A DNA stretch of 64,000 nt from Bosea sp. F3-2 (GTDB lineage Bacteria; Pseudomonadota; Alphaproteobacteria; Rhizobiales; Beijerinckiaceae), in the NCBI RefSeq assembly GCF_008253865.1, contig NZ_CP042332.1:62001-126000 (forward strand). Reading direction: 5' to 3'. A program made the position numbers and the translations under genes. Under the pieces are notes generated by a model. The model was not told where the DNA came from and did no database searches. It worked only from the letters and a program-made list of their open reading frames with translations. The first letter of the stretch is position 1. Every line of letters starts with the position of its first letter. Below, in pieces: positions 36,483 to 45,421 of the stretch.

Positions 36483-37262
36483 CTAGACTGTCGGCACGGT
36501 CCCGCCATCGATGACATATTCGGTCCCGGTGATGCTTCCCGCTCGGTCCGAAGCTACGAATGCGATCAGGCTTGCAACTTCGTCGGGTTCGGCCGGCCGG
36601 CCGATCGGAATGCCTCCGAGCGCAGTCATTATCATCTTCTTGGCAGTCTCAATATCGACGCCATGGTCCCCGGAAAGGCGCTCTGCAAAAGCGATGGAGC
36701 CCTCCGTGGCAATCCATCCTGGCGAGACACTGACGACCCGAACCGCCTTGGGCGAAACCAGCTTCGAGAGGCTCTTGCTGTAGGACGCGAGCGCGGCCTT
36801 CGCCGCGGCATAGCCGATCGTCGATTCCGGCAGCGACATGACGCGCTGAATCGAGGTGACGTGGATGACGACGCCGCTGCCTTGCGCCGTCATCGCCGGC
36901 ACCAGCGCGCGATCGAGACGAGTGGCTGGCATCAGGTTCAAGTCGAGCTCCTTGCGCCATTCCTCGTCGGTGAGCGCCTCATACCCTCCCGCCGGCGCCG
37001 AAGAGCCGCCCAGCATGTGCACGATGATGTCGACGCCGCCCAAGCGCTCCCGAACGGCATCGGCCAGTTGTGCACAGCCCTCCGGCGTCGTGAGATCGGC
37101 GCCCACGAACATCTCGGCCGGCATATCCGCTGGTTTCGACCGGGCGTTGGTCAGAACCTTGGCGCCCAACTCTCTGAAGAGCTTGACCGTTGCCGCGCCA
37201 GCGCCACGTGTGCCGGACGTCACGAGAGCCCGCTTGCCCTCAAAGCTGATGAACGGGGTCAT
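36483..37262 (-). CDS. SDR-family oxidoreductase
   Basis: 259-aa short-chain dehydrogenase. It has RALVTSGTRGAGAATV (a Gly-rich cofactor motif with TSGTRGAG), then SIQRVMSLPESTIGYAAAKAALASYSKSL, giving the Ser-Tyr-x-x-x-Lys catalytic set, and the C-terminal DEVASLIAFVASDRAGSITGTEYVIDGG. Second gene of an operon: its ATG overlaps the stop of the NTF2-like gene by 4 bp. The substrate is not deducible. Confidence 0.9.
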   Translation of the reverse strand: MTPFISFEGKRALVTSGTRGAGAATVKLFRELGAKVLTNARSKPADMPAEMFVGADLTTPEGCAQLADAVRERLGGVDIIVHMLGGSSAPAGGYEALTDEEWRKELDLNLMPATRLDRALVPAMTAQGSGVVIHVTSIQRVMSLPESTIGYAAAKAALASYSKSLSKLVSPKAVRVVSVSPGWIATEGSIAFAERLSGDHGVDIETAKKMIMTALGGIPIGRPAEPDEVASLIAFVASDRAGSITGTEYVIDGGTVPTV

Positions 37263-37588
37263 AGCGTGACCTCCAGCTCACCGATCTTGTCCCCTTCGAG
37301 ACGGAAGAAGAAACGCAGGTCGATCGGGCTGCCCGGGAAGTTGCCTTCGACGTGGCAGGTCACGACAGTGCGGCCACGATCATGGGCGACCGAGATCGGG
37401 GTCGACTTAGCGGTGTATTTCTTCGAGTAGTCCACTTTCCACTGACGAATCTCGTTCCGTCCAGTGTGGACCTTGTTTTCATCCCGAACGGTAGCGTTTT
37501 CCGAAAAGCAATCGGCCATCGCCTCAGGATCGGGATCGAGATCCGCAGTGAAATACCGCGCTATCGGCGTAGAAAGTTCAAGGGACAT
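37259..37588 (-). CDS. NTF2-like (SnoaL-type) protein
   Basis: 109 aa with the SnoaL/NTF2 pattern: PIARYFTADLDPDPEAMADCFSENATVRDENKVHTGRNEIRQWKVDYSKKY and a beta-rich C-terminus ending LEVTL. I chose the ATG at 37588 because AGGA lies about 5 nt before it; the frame opens at 37603. Members bind small hydrophobic ligands or act as isomerases. Cotranscribed with the SDR and divergent from a LysR gene. Confidence 0.82.
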   Translation of the reverse strand: MSLELSTPIARYFTADLDPDPEAMADCFSENATVRDENKVHTGRNEIRQWKVDYSKKYTAKSTPISVAHDRGRTVVTCHVEGNFPGSPIDLRFFFRLEGDKIGELEVTL

Positions 37589-37596
37589 CATTATCC

Positions 37597-37610
37597 TCAT
37601 CAATTGATGA
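37597..37610. promoter_or_regulatory. 14-bp palindrome before the NTF2-like gene
   Basis: TCATCAATTGATGA is a perfect palindrome located about 9 nt before the preferred start codon, in the intergenic region shared with the divergent LysR gene. It is a possible operator, although it is closer to the start than a usual LysR activation site. Confidence 0.4.
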
Positions 37611-37746
37611 AGTCGGTAGAATTGGCCGTCGGCTGATCTATTCAGATTTTGCCTCGGCAGTTGCTTCCACGGACATCAACTTAGCGATGGACAACGGGGT
37701 TGATAATCGGGATAAAATGGGATGAAACATCACGAAATTCGGGACA

Positions 37747-38664
37747 ATGATCGGCCACAACCTCATCGAACTGGACGCCGTGATGGCGGTTGCGCGTCGG
37801 AAGTCTTTCCGAGCAGCGGCCGTTGAGCTGCAGGTTTCCACGACGGCCCTGAGCAACCTGATCGCGAAGTTTGAGAAGCAGCTTGGCGTCCGCCTGTTCA
37901 ATCGGACGACCCGGAGCGTTTCGCTCACCGATGCAGGTCGGAACTTCGTCGAACAGATCGGACCTGCTCTCGTCGACATACACAGCGCTATGGACAGCGC
38001 GATGTCTCAACAGGAGACGGCTTCCGGGACCATCAGGATCAATGCCTTCCCAACGGCCGCGCGCGAAATTCTCGCGCCCGTCATTCTGGAGTATCTGCGA
38101 CGCTACCCGCAGGTCCACATCGACCTGGTCACTGAAGGCCGCTTGGTTGATGTGGTGGCCGATGGCTTTGATCTTGGCGTGAGAAGCGCGGACTTTGTCC
38201 CGAGCGATATGATCGCAATCCCGATCGGCCCTAGCAGATCATATGTGGTCGTGGCTTCGCCTGATTATTTTGAGAACCACGACACTCCTCGCGTGCCGCT
38301 GGACCTCCTCAACCACACGTGCATCCGCATCAGGTTGCCCGACGGCGGCATCTACAAATGGCATTTCGAGAAAGATGGCCAGCCGGTCCAGATCGACGTC
38401 AAAGGCCCGATCACATTGGATGAGGCCAGCCTCTCGCGAATTGCCGTTCTCAGCGGGATCGGCATCGGCTTCTTCATGGAATCGGACGTCCGAGAAGACA
38501 TTGCAGCCGGCCGCCTGATCCGCGTCCTAGGGGACTGGATGAAGCCCGCGGCGCCACTGTGTCTCTACTATCCCGGCCGGAAGAACCCTTCCGCAGCCTT
38601 CAAAACCTTCATAAATCTCGCTCGCGAATTCACCTCAGCTGTCAATGATATCGTGAACCGGTGA
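37747..38664 (+). CDS. LysR-family transcriptional regulator
   Basis: 305 aa. The N-terminal helix-turn-helix reads NLIELDAVMAVARRKSFRAAAVELQVSTTALSNLIAKFEKQLGVRLFNRTTRSVSLTDAGRNF, the LysR hallmark. The substrate-binding domain follows (INAFPTAARE...PVILEYLRRYPQVHIDLVTEGRLVDVVADGFDLGVRSAD). Divergent from the NTF2/SDR operon, the usual arrangement with a target operon. Confidence 0.93.
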   Translation: MIGHNLIELDAVMAVARRKSFRAAAVELQVSTTALSNLIAKFEKQLGVRLFNRTTRSVSLTDAGRNFVEQIGPALVDIHSAMDSAMSQQETASGTIRINAFPTAAREILAPVILEYLRRYPQVHIDLVTEGRLVDVVADGFDLGVRSADFVPSDMIAIPIGPSRSYVVVASPDYFENHDTPRVPLDLLNHTCIRIRLPDGGIYKWHFEKDGQPVQIDVKGPITLDEASLSRIAVLSGIGIGFFMESDVREDIAAGRLIRVLGDWMKPAAPLCLYYPGRKNPSAAFKTFINLAREFTSAVNDIVNR

Positions 38665-38796
38665 TCCATTCTGATGCTCCGAGCGCATCGCCACGTGGGC
38701 CATGCGCTAGGCGAGAGAACGTCACACCCCGCAAGCCCGTGAACTTTCGGCGCCTGTCTTCTTCGTGGACGCGCTAACCGTGCGCTTCGAGAAGGG

Positions 38797-39291
38797 CTAG
38801 ATCAATCTATCGACGCCCGACGTGGCCGCCTTACGGTCTACAATGCTACCGTCAGGGGAATAGAAGTATTTGGCGCTTTTCGCGATTTGGTCGGAATTGA
38901 CGCCATTCTCGGTCAGCTCCTTCCAAAGCGCGGTTTTGGTCATGTCGATCATCGGATTGCGCAGCTCCGCATCTTGCTCATGTCGAGCGGTAATCGCGTC
39001 GATGAGCTTCTGCTGATCGGCGGATGGGGCTGGCACATAGCCCCGCTCATTCGCTGGGATCATCATCTGAAATGCGGGGTAATCGCCCGAAGTGTCCTGC
39101 CGGGCCCGATAGGCGACCAGGTCGTCCTTGAACTGCTTAATTTCGGCGTCCGAAGCCGGCGCTTGCGACTGACCAGGTTCTGATGGTGCCTTAGTGCCAG
39201 GTGGAGCTTTCGCTCCAATGCGTTGCGCGGCACCAAGATCATAAGCGGGCCTGTCGGGAAGATAGGCTGAGCCGAAACCGAGAACGTTCAT
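38797..39291 (-). CDS. 164-aa hypothetical protein
   Basis: N-terminal ~50 residues are Pro/Ala/Gly-rich and probably disordered (GAKAPPGTKAPSEPGQSQAPASDAE). The remainder is charged and helical: QFKDDLVAYRARQDTSGDYPAFQMMIPANERGYVPAPSADQQKLIDAITARHEQDAELRN. No family recognised. It stands alone, followed by a non-coding stretch and an IS110 element. Confidence 0.55.
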   Translation of the reverse strand: MNVLGFGSAYLPDRPAYDLGAAQRIGAKAPPGTKAPSEPGQSQAPASDAEIKQFKDDLVAYRARQDTSGDYPAFQMMIPANERGYVPAPSADQQKLIDAITARHEQDAELRNPMIDMTKTALWKELTENGVNSDQIAKSAKYFYSPDGSIVDRKAATSGVDRLI

Positions 39292-39761
39292 TTCCTACCC
39301 CCATGCTACTCTCACAGTACGGATCAGCAATCGCCGTGCCGTCAGAAAGTCCGAAATGGACGGCAATTCTCGGCATTCTGGGTAACGACGCAGTCTTCGA
39401 GGCTGGCCGACCGCGGCAGATTTTGCTTTGCGGTCGGCAGTATCTGCCGCCTCTAAGTTTAAGCCGCGCCAACACAAATGTCCGCTTCTCGGCTGGAGCC
39501 CAACTTCAGCTTCTCTAATCGGGCATGAGGGTCAAGCTCTGGTTTGATCTGCGCTGGCCTTATCGTTCACGCGGGTCACGCTTCTCTTCGCAGTCTGATG
39601 GCTCCTTCCAAGCGGAGCCGCTGCACGCATGCATGGGATCAGGGTCTGGCGAGCCTCGCTTTTGGTCGCGCTCGGAGCGCAGCAGAAGTTTGCGGCTTCA
39701 TCCATCCCGTCGTCCGCGTGGGACGATCCGGCCGGGATCGGTTCGTTAGTTTCGAGTTAGC
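39292..39761. other. gene-free stretch downstream of the IS110 transposase
   Basis: 470 bp without a convincing gene. It probably contains one end of the IS110 element and the promoter of the hypothetical gene ending at 38797. I could not fix the IS boundary. Confidence 0.5.
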
Positions 39762-40790
39762 TCATGCCACAGCCTCCGATCCCAGGCGGAAGTCGGTGCC
39801 ATCGACCCACATGCGATGGAGGACGACGGCGATCTTGCGGGCGACGGCGACGACAGCGCGCCGGCGGCCCTTGGCCTTCATCAGGCGAACCCCCCAGGCC
39901 TTGAGGCTCGACCAGGTGATTGAGCGCATCAGCATGGCGTTCGCGGCGGCGTAGAGGGTGGCGCGCATGTCGGCGTCGCCGGCGTGGGAGATGCGGTCCG
40001 GGTTGTCGGTCTCGCCGGACTGGAAGCGCCTGAGCGTAAGCCCAAAATGGGCGCCGACCGTGCGGGAGCTCTTGAAGCGGGCGGGATCGTCCACCGCAGC
40101 CTTGAAGCTGAGGGCGGTGATCTCGCCGACGCCCGGCACGGTCATGAAGCGCCGGCAGATGGCGTGGTCGCGGGCGACCCGCTTCACGCGCCGATCGAGC
40201 TCGAGGAAGGTCTCCAAGAGCATCTGACGCGCCTGCAGCATCGGCAGGAGCGCATGGCTGAGCGCTGGATCGCTCTCGATCATGTCGCGAACGGCGAGGT
40301 CGAAGGCGCCGCGGGACAGGCGCATCGGCAGCTTGACGCCAAAGACCTTCAACAGGCCGCGGATCTCATTCTCCAGGTCGATGCACTTGCGCTGCATGAC
40401 CTTGCGGCTGGTCAGCAGCGCGCGGGTGTGATGGCTCTCGACGCTTTTTACGTGCACTCGGCTGTACCAGCCCGACCGAAGGATCTGGGCAATGCCGCGG
40501 GCGTCGTGCTTGTCGGTCTTGTTGCGCATGGCCGACAGTGCGGCATTGACCTGGCGCGCTTCAATGCAGACGACCTCAAAGCCGGCCTCGGTCAGGCCAT
40601 AGGTCAGGTGCTGCGTGAGCGTGCCCGCCTCAAGACCGACCTGGTGGATCGGCTCGCCGAATTCCCGAAGGCAGCGGACCAGGTCCGGGACCTCGGATGG
40701 GATCGACCTCTCGAGCCTGACCTTGCCGTCCTGGTCGATGATGCAGACCGCCACTGACCGCAGCGACACATCCAACGCAGTGTAGAACAT
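39762..40790 (-). CDS. IS110-family transposase
   Basis: RNA-guided DEDD recombinase of the IS110 group, 342 aa from the ATG at 40790. The N-terminal RuvC-like domain has ALDVSLRSVAVCIIDQDGKV (first Asp), GLEAGTLTQHL (Glu) and NKTDKHDARGIAQILRSGW (Asp/Asp). The C-terminal transposase_20 domain has MTVPGVGEITALSFKAAVDDPARFKSSRTVGAHFGLTLRRFQSGE, containing the serine nucleophile region. Looks intact. Element ends were not resolved. Confidence 0.93.
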   Translation of the reverse strand: MFYTALDVSLRSVAVCIIDQDGKVRLERSIPSEVPDLVRCLREFGEPIHQVGLEAGTLTQHLTYGLTEAGFEVVCIEARQVNAALSAMRNKTDKHDARGIAQILRSGWYSRVHVKSVESHHTRALLTSRKVMQRKCIDLENEIRGLLKVFGVKLPMRLSRGAFDLAVRDMIESDPALSHALLPMLQARQMLLETFLELDRRVKRVARDHAICRRFMTVPGVGEITALSFKAAVDDPARFKSSRTVGAHFGLTLRRFQSGETDNPDRISHAGDADMRATLYAAANAMLMRSITWSSLKAWGVRLMKAKGRRRAVVAVARKIAVVLHRMWVDGTDFRLGSEAVA

Positions 40791-41260
40791 CGTCCTCTCC
40801 CTTCGTCTCGGCTGAACCGAGACCACCTTAATGGGAGCTTGGCCCCTCGCGGGACCGCCCGATTACGCATGCTTTTGGCGCATCTCGCCCGCACGAGCGA
40901 TGGTCAGAGGTGTAAATGTCCGTCGGATTCGGCACTGGTGGGCCAAGCGCATCAACGAGTTGAGGAAGTCGGCGGGACTGCCCAAACGTCCTCAATCGAG
41001 AGCCCCCCTTCAGCCAGTTGACCGCCATCCGCTCTCCACATCCCTGACCGAGCCTGCGGGCAGCCAAGCCTCATGCTCGGTCTTGCCCGGCATGCGCAGA
41101 CAGGGTTGACGCCATCAGATTGTGAATCGGCGCGCTGTTGCCCCGCGGCAAGGCATTGAAACATGACCCTATCGATCACTTTCCAAGCCTTTGAGAAAAT
41201 TGGTAAATTTGCCAATGGTAATGCTTCGGCGCTTGTTCGCACGTACGGTCGATGGCGAAT
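40791..41260 (-). other. upstream non-coding end of the IS110 element, candidate bridge-RNA region
   Basis: 470 bp without a gene. A perfect 7-bp-arm hairpin GTCTCGG-CTGAA-CCGAGAC lies at 40805-40823, just before the transposase start. In the IS110 subgroup the bridge RNA is encoded in this upstream non-coding end. The outer limit of the element is not clear. Confidence 0.4.
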
Positions 41261-42958
41261 CTACCTTGCCTCCTCGCCTCTTAGCGCGGCCAGGTAAACG
41301 TGAACCTGAGCTACCACCGCCGCTCCTTCGCCGACGGCGGCCGCGACACGTTTGGTTGAGCCCGCTCGGACATCCCCGATCGCGAATACTCCCGGTTGAT
41401 CCGTCTCCAAGGGGAGGACGGGGCGAACGGATCGTTCTGATCCGGTGCATTCGGGCTGCCCTGTCGGAATGAAGCCTGCCTTGTCGACGCTGACGCGGCC
41501 GGAGAGCCATTCGGCATTGGGATCCGCGCCGACGAACAAGAAGAGATGGCGCAAGGAGACCCGGGTCATCGCGCCGCTCGCCCGATGACGCATGATCGCG
41601 CCCGTGAGCCCTCGCGCCGCGTTGCCTTCCAGTTCCGAGATTTCCGTTTCGGTATGGATCTCCACATTGGGAAGCGTGGAGATACGATCAATCAGGTAAC
41701 GCGACATCGACGCCTCCAAGCCCTTGCCCCGAATGACCAGATGCAGCCGCTTGACCTTCGGCGCCAGAAAGACAATCGCCTGCCCCGCCGAATTACCGCC
41801 TCCAACCAGCGCTATTTCCTCACCGGCGCAAAGAAGGGCTTCGACGGGCGACGCCCAGTAAGAAACGCCGGATCCCTCGAAAAGCGGAAGGTTGGCGATC
41901 GCGGGCCTGCGATAGCGTGCCCCGGAAGCGATGACGACGGTCTGGGCCAGCACGGTCTGCCCGGCCGACAGATCGAGCTTAAGCGGCGCCAGAGGGGATG
42001 AATCGCGCACGGCGCAGTCCAGCCGCTTCACTTCCACCGGGATGGCCAGCTCGGCGCCGAACTTCTGGGCCTGATTATAGGCGCGTCCCGCCAGCGCCTG
42101 CCCGGAAATCCCTGTAGGAAAGCCCAGATAGTTCTCGATACGGGCGGAAGCACCTGCCTGGCCCCCGATCGCGCGCTGGTCCAGCACGAGGACGCTCAAA
42201 CCCTCGGATGCGGCGTAAACGGCAGTCGCCAGACCCGCTGGACCCGCCCCGACGACGGCGACGTCATAAATCTTGGCTGGATCGAGTTCGGGGGTCATGC
42301 CCAGGCAAAGGCCGGCTTCCGCGATCGTCGGCCGTTTCAGCACGGTCCCGACCGGGCAGACCATCAAGGGCAATTCATCGGGCTGGATGCCCAGCCGTTC
42401 TACGATGGCACGCCCCTCGCTGTCGTCCTCAGCGTCGATGGTCGTGTAGGGATAGCCGTTGCGAGCCAGAAATCCCTGAAGCCGGGTCAGGTCGATCTGC
42501 CCCGGCGTTCCGATCAGAACGGATCCGGCTGCGCCCCCTTCGATCAGAGCAACGCGGCGCAGGATCAGCGCCCGCATCATGATTTCGCCGATATCGGCCG
42601 CGCCAATGATGAGAGCTCGCAAGTGAGCCGCATCGAGCGGAACGGCGAGGCACCCGTCAGGACCGGCTTTGCCGGCGGCCAGCGAGCTGCGACCCGCCAG
42701 TTGACTGACCTCGCCGGTGAACTGCCCGGCGCCCTGGAGCGTGATGATTTCCTCTCGCCCCAGGCCGTCACGGCGGACCACCTCAATTTCTCCTTCGAGG
42801 ACCACCCAGGCCGGGGCGTTATGATCGCCCACGTCAAAGACGATTTCGCCCGCAGTGAACCTTTGCGGGGCGGCACTCGCGAAACGCCTGGCCATCGCTA
42901 TCTGCGCGACATCGAGGATGGGGAACATTTGTTGGCGGCGCGTGTCGATCAGGCTCAT
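41261..42958 (-). CDS. cNMP-domain / thioredoxin reductase-like FAD-NAD(P) oxidoreductase
   Basis: 565-aa fusion. Residues ~15-150 are a Crp-type cyclic-nucleotide-binding fold (RFTAGEIVFDVGDHNAPAWVVLEGEIEVVRRDGLGREEIITLQGAGQFTGEVSQLAGRSS). Residues ~160-225 form a glutaredoxin/thioredoxin-like segment (LQGFLARNGYPYTTIDAEDD...LPLMVCPVGTVLKRPT) without a CxxC. Then follows the two-domain flavoprotein: VAVVGAGPAGLATAVYAASEGLSVLVLDQ, GGQAGASARIENYLGFP, the NAD(P) motif IALVGGGNSAGQAIVFLA and GVFAIGDVR. The usual CxxC of thioredoxin reductase is absent. Predicted cytosolic redox enzyme gated by a ligand-binding domain; partner unknown. Confidence 0.87.
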   Translation of the reverse strand: MSLIDTRRQQMFPILDVAQIAMARRFASAAPQRFTAGEIVFDVGDHNAPAWVVLEGEIEVVRRDGLGREEIITLQGAGQFTGEVSQLAGRSSLAAGKAGPDGCLAVPLDAAHLRALIIGAADIGEIMMRALILRRVALIEGGAAGSVLIGTPGQIDLTRLQGFLARNGYPYTTIDAEDDSEGRAIVERLGIQPDELPLMVCPVGTVLKRPTIAEAGLCLGMTPELDPAKIYDVAVVGAGPAGLATAVYAASEGLSVLVLDQRAIGGQAGASARIENYLGFPTGISGQALAGRAYNQAQKFGAELAIPVEVKRLDCAVRDSSPLAPLKLDLSAGQTVLAQTVVIASGARYRRPAIANLPLFEGSGVSYWASPVEALLCAGEEIALVGGGNSAGQAIVFLAPKVKRLHLVIRGKGLEASMSRYLIDRISTLPNVEIHTETEISELEGNAARGLTGAIMRHRASGAMTRVSLRHLFLFVGADPNAEWLSGRVSVDKAGFIPTGQPECTGSERSVRPVLPLETDQPGVFAIGDVRAGSTKRVAAAVGEGAAVVAQVHVYLAALRGEEAR

Positions 42959-43155
42959 CTAAGGGTCCTGGTTATTGTTGGAAGTGGCGCCCGGTTCGTC
43001 GCCTGGACGTTGGCGTAGACATTCGCATCGAGGATCGTCACGCCGTTCGATCACGCTGACCCTGCCTGCGCCAAAAGCGACGGGATGTCGCTTGCCGTCG
43101 CCGAGATCGTCCAAATGTCGCGGCGTGAAACGCGCCAACTAGTTGGTAGCAAAAG

Positions 43156-44212
43156 CTATCCGGACGCGGATTTGCCTGGCACCATGAAACGCGAATGTCG
43201 CGGCAGCTTGGCCGCGACGTCTCGCGACAACCCAAGATTGGTCGCGAGAACATCGACCGGATTCGAGGCGAGCCAGGCTGACAGATCGTTCGCCTCGTAG
43301 TGCCCGTTATTGAAGCCGATCAACACGCGCAGCAGCGCCGGGCCTGTGTTGCGGATGTAGTGCCCTGCCCCCATTGGCGCATAGCCGACGTCGCCGGCCT
43401 CGAATTGCTCCGTGACCACCTGCCCCTCCGCAAGGAACACAGCCATCTCAGCTGTTCCCTCCAGATAGTACTGCCACTCGTCGGCATTGGGATGCCAGTG
43501 CAGCTCGCGCATCGCATCCGGCTGAATCTCCAGCACAGACCCCGCTATGCTCGTCGAGATCGGAAACTCGTCCACCGTGACGGTGCGCTGCGTCCCGCCG
43601 CCCGCCGCCCGCCACGCGTCGCGGCTGCTGCGCATGCAGGGGATAGCGATGCGGTGTCACGAGCTGCGGCTCCGGCCGAACGGCAGCGTCGAACGAAGCA
43701 TCGTCGGGAACGGGTCCTTTGGCGAAATAAGCCTCGCCCTTGGGAAGGGTGGCGAGATCACCCTCCGGAACACCCAGGTTTTGTGAGACCACCGAGAGCG
43801 GCGTCCGCGAAAGCCAGTCTGTTACGCTGAAGGTGTGATCTTCCGAAAAGTCGCCGTTGTCGAAGATCAGAATGAAATGGCACTCGCCGGGCCCGATTCC
43901 CTGGATCGAATGGCCCCAGCCGCGCGGAAAATACCAGACATCGCCCGGGCCAAACGTGTCTGTCGCCGAGACGCCATTGGGGTGAAGGATCGTCGTGCGG
44001 CAATTGCCCGACACGACATAGGCCCATTCGGCGGCGTTGGCGTGCCAGTGCAGCTCCCGCATCGAGCCGGCTTCAAGACGCATCGATACCCCGGCAATGC
44101 CGACGCTGGCGGGAAACTGGCGGACCGAGGCGCCGCGCGTAGTGCCGCCGGCTCCGACACGCGGGGCCGCGTTTTCGAGCTGGTAGCGGAATGAGAGTTT
44201 CGGATCGTTCAT
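43156..44212 (-). pseudogene. bicupin, oxalate decarboxylase-like, frameshifted
   Basis: The N-terminal cupin (from MNDPKLSFRY at 44212) has the metal-binding GSMRELHWHANAAEWAYVVSGNCR and WYFPRGWGHSIQG. The C-terminal cupin (43156 to about 43620) repeats it: AMRELHWHPNADEWQYYLEGTAEM, GDVGYAPMGAGHYIRN. The connecting frame breaks near 43620-43635, where HAQQPRRVAGGG should continue as (Q)QPSRDAWRAAGGGTQRTV. This is a 1-2 bp indel, after which both cupins line up as one gene of about 350 aa. The family binds Mn(II) and decarboxylates oxalate or related acids. True pseudogene or assembly indel is undecided. Confidence 0.85.
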
Positions 44213-44333
44213 CGTTTCAACCCTTCGCATGAGAACCGGCCATCGCAGGTCCGCAGGTCGGGACAGCCGTTCGGCTCGAGCAGGTAATGTGTTTGTCAGG
44301 CCGCCAGCGGCGGGACGTGGTGTGCTGCTTGGG

Positions 44334-44858
44334 CTAGCCTCGCGCCGCCTGCCGGAGCATCTCGACGAGGCTCTCGACATCCCGTTCGCCGTCGTAGCGC
44401 AGGCCGTTGATGAACAAGGCCGGTGTCCCGTTCACGCCGCTTCGGACTCCGCCCATGAAATCGCCTTTGATCGTCTGGTCAAAGCGACCATCGAAAGCGT
44501 CGCGCAGCGCTGCTGCGTCGAGGCCGATCCTGCTGCCGTAGTGGAGGAGATCGCTCTCGGTGAGGGCGCCCTGATGCTCGTAGAGCATGTCGTGCGCCTG
44601 CCAGAACTTACCGATACCGGCGGCCGCTTCCGCGAACTCGGCCGCGCGAACGGCGTGGGGATGCAGCTCCGAGATCGGGAAATTGCGGAAGACGAAGCGC
44701 AGCCGGGAACCCATGGCATGCTGGACGGCCTTGAGGACCGGGTAGGCCTCTCCGCAATACGGGCATTCGTAGTCGCCATATTCCACGAGCGTGACGGGAG
44801 CGTCGGCCGGGCCTTGCGCATGATCTTGCGGGCCGACGGGAATGGAGAGATGGCTCAT
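44334..44858 (-). CDS. DsbA-family thioredoxin-fold protein
   Basis: 174 aa. Redox centre YGDYECPYCGEAYPVLK (CPYC) and cis-Pro loop VNGTPALFINGLRYDG, with the inserted helical domain of DsbA/FrnE-type proteins. No signal peptide, so it is probably cytoplasmic. I chose the start at 44858; the open frame continues upstream inside the peroxiredoxin gene. Its start overlaps the stop of the peroxiredoxin gene by 4 bp, suggesting coupled expression and perhaps a reductant role. Confidence 0.88.
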   Translation of the reverse strand: MSHLSIPVGPQDHAQGPADAPVTLVEYGDYECPYCGEAYPVLKAVQHAMGSRLRFVFRNFPISELHPHAVRAAEFAEAAAGIGKFWQAHDMLYEHQGALTESDLLHYGSRIGLDAAALRDAFDGRFDQTIKGDFMGGVRSGVNGTPALFINGLRYDGERDVESLVEMLRQAARG

Positions 44859-45364
44859 GATTGATGCCCCTGGGATGGTAAGGTTGCGGCGAGCTTGTCG
44901 AGCGCATCGAGGATGCCGTCGGCGCCGGGATTGATGCCGAGCGGAGACACGAAGCTCCAGCGGATGATGCCGTCCGCGTCGAGGACGAACAACGCCCGCT
45001 CGGCGATCCCCTCCCCGTGCCGGTAGACACCGAAGTTGCGCGCCACCGCGCCCTTCGGCTCGAAATCGGCGAGCAGCGGGAAATGCAGCTTGCGCTGTTC
45101 GGCGAAGGCCGCGTGGCACCAGACCCCGTCGACCGAGATGCCGACCAGCTGCGCGCCTGCCCGATGGAACTCAGGCAGGATCTGGTTATAGAGCGCCATC
45201 TGGTCGCCACAGACTGGGCTCCAGTCCGCAGGATAGAAGGCCAAGATCGCCGGCTTGCCACGAAGATCATCGAGCGAGACCTTCTGGTCCGGCGTCACCG
45301 GCAGACTGAAGGCCGGAGCGGCCGTGCCGGGTGGCAAGGCCGCAGCGGGATGCGGTTGAAGCAT
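44855..45364 (-). CDS. peroxiredoxin (AhpC/TSA family)
   Basis: 169 aa. Peroxidatic Cys in YPADWSPVCGDQM, with the usual FSLPVTPDQKVSLDDLRGKPAILAFYP lead-in. A second Cys (WCHAAFAEQRKLHFPLLADFEPKG) may be the resolving residue. Reduces H2O2 or organic peroxides in the cytosol. Upstream partner of the DsbA-like gene; Dps follows upstream on the same strand, giving a peroxide-defence cluster. Confidence 0.9.
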   Translation of the reverse strand: MLQPHPAAALPPGTAAPAFSLPVTPDQKVSLDDLRGKPAILAFYPADWSPVCGDQMALYNQILPEFHRAGAQLVGISVDGVWCHAAFAEQRKLHFPLLADFEPKGAVARNFGVYRHGEGIAERALFVLDADGIIRWSFVSPLGINPGADGILDALDKLAATLPSQGHQS

Positions 45365-45421
45365 CGGGAACTCCCTATCGAATTCTGGCAGGACAGCGCG
45401 ACACCACGGATCCGCCGATGA

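Noticed and set aside
36405..37430. A 341-aa open frame on the plus strand
   Set aside because: Antisense to the well-supported SDR/NTF2 operon; Arg/His-rich and without family features.
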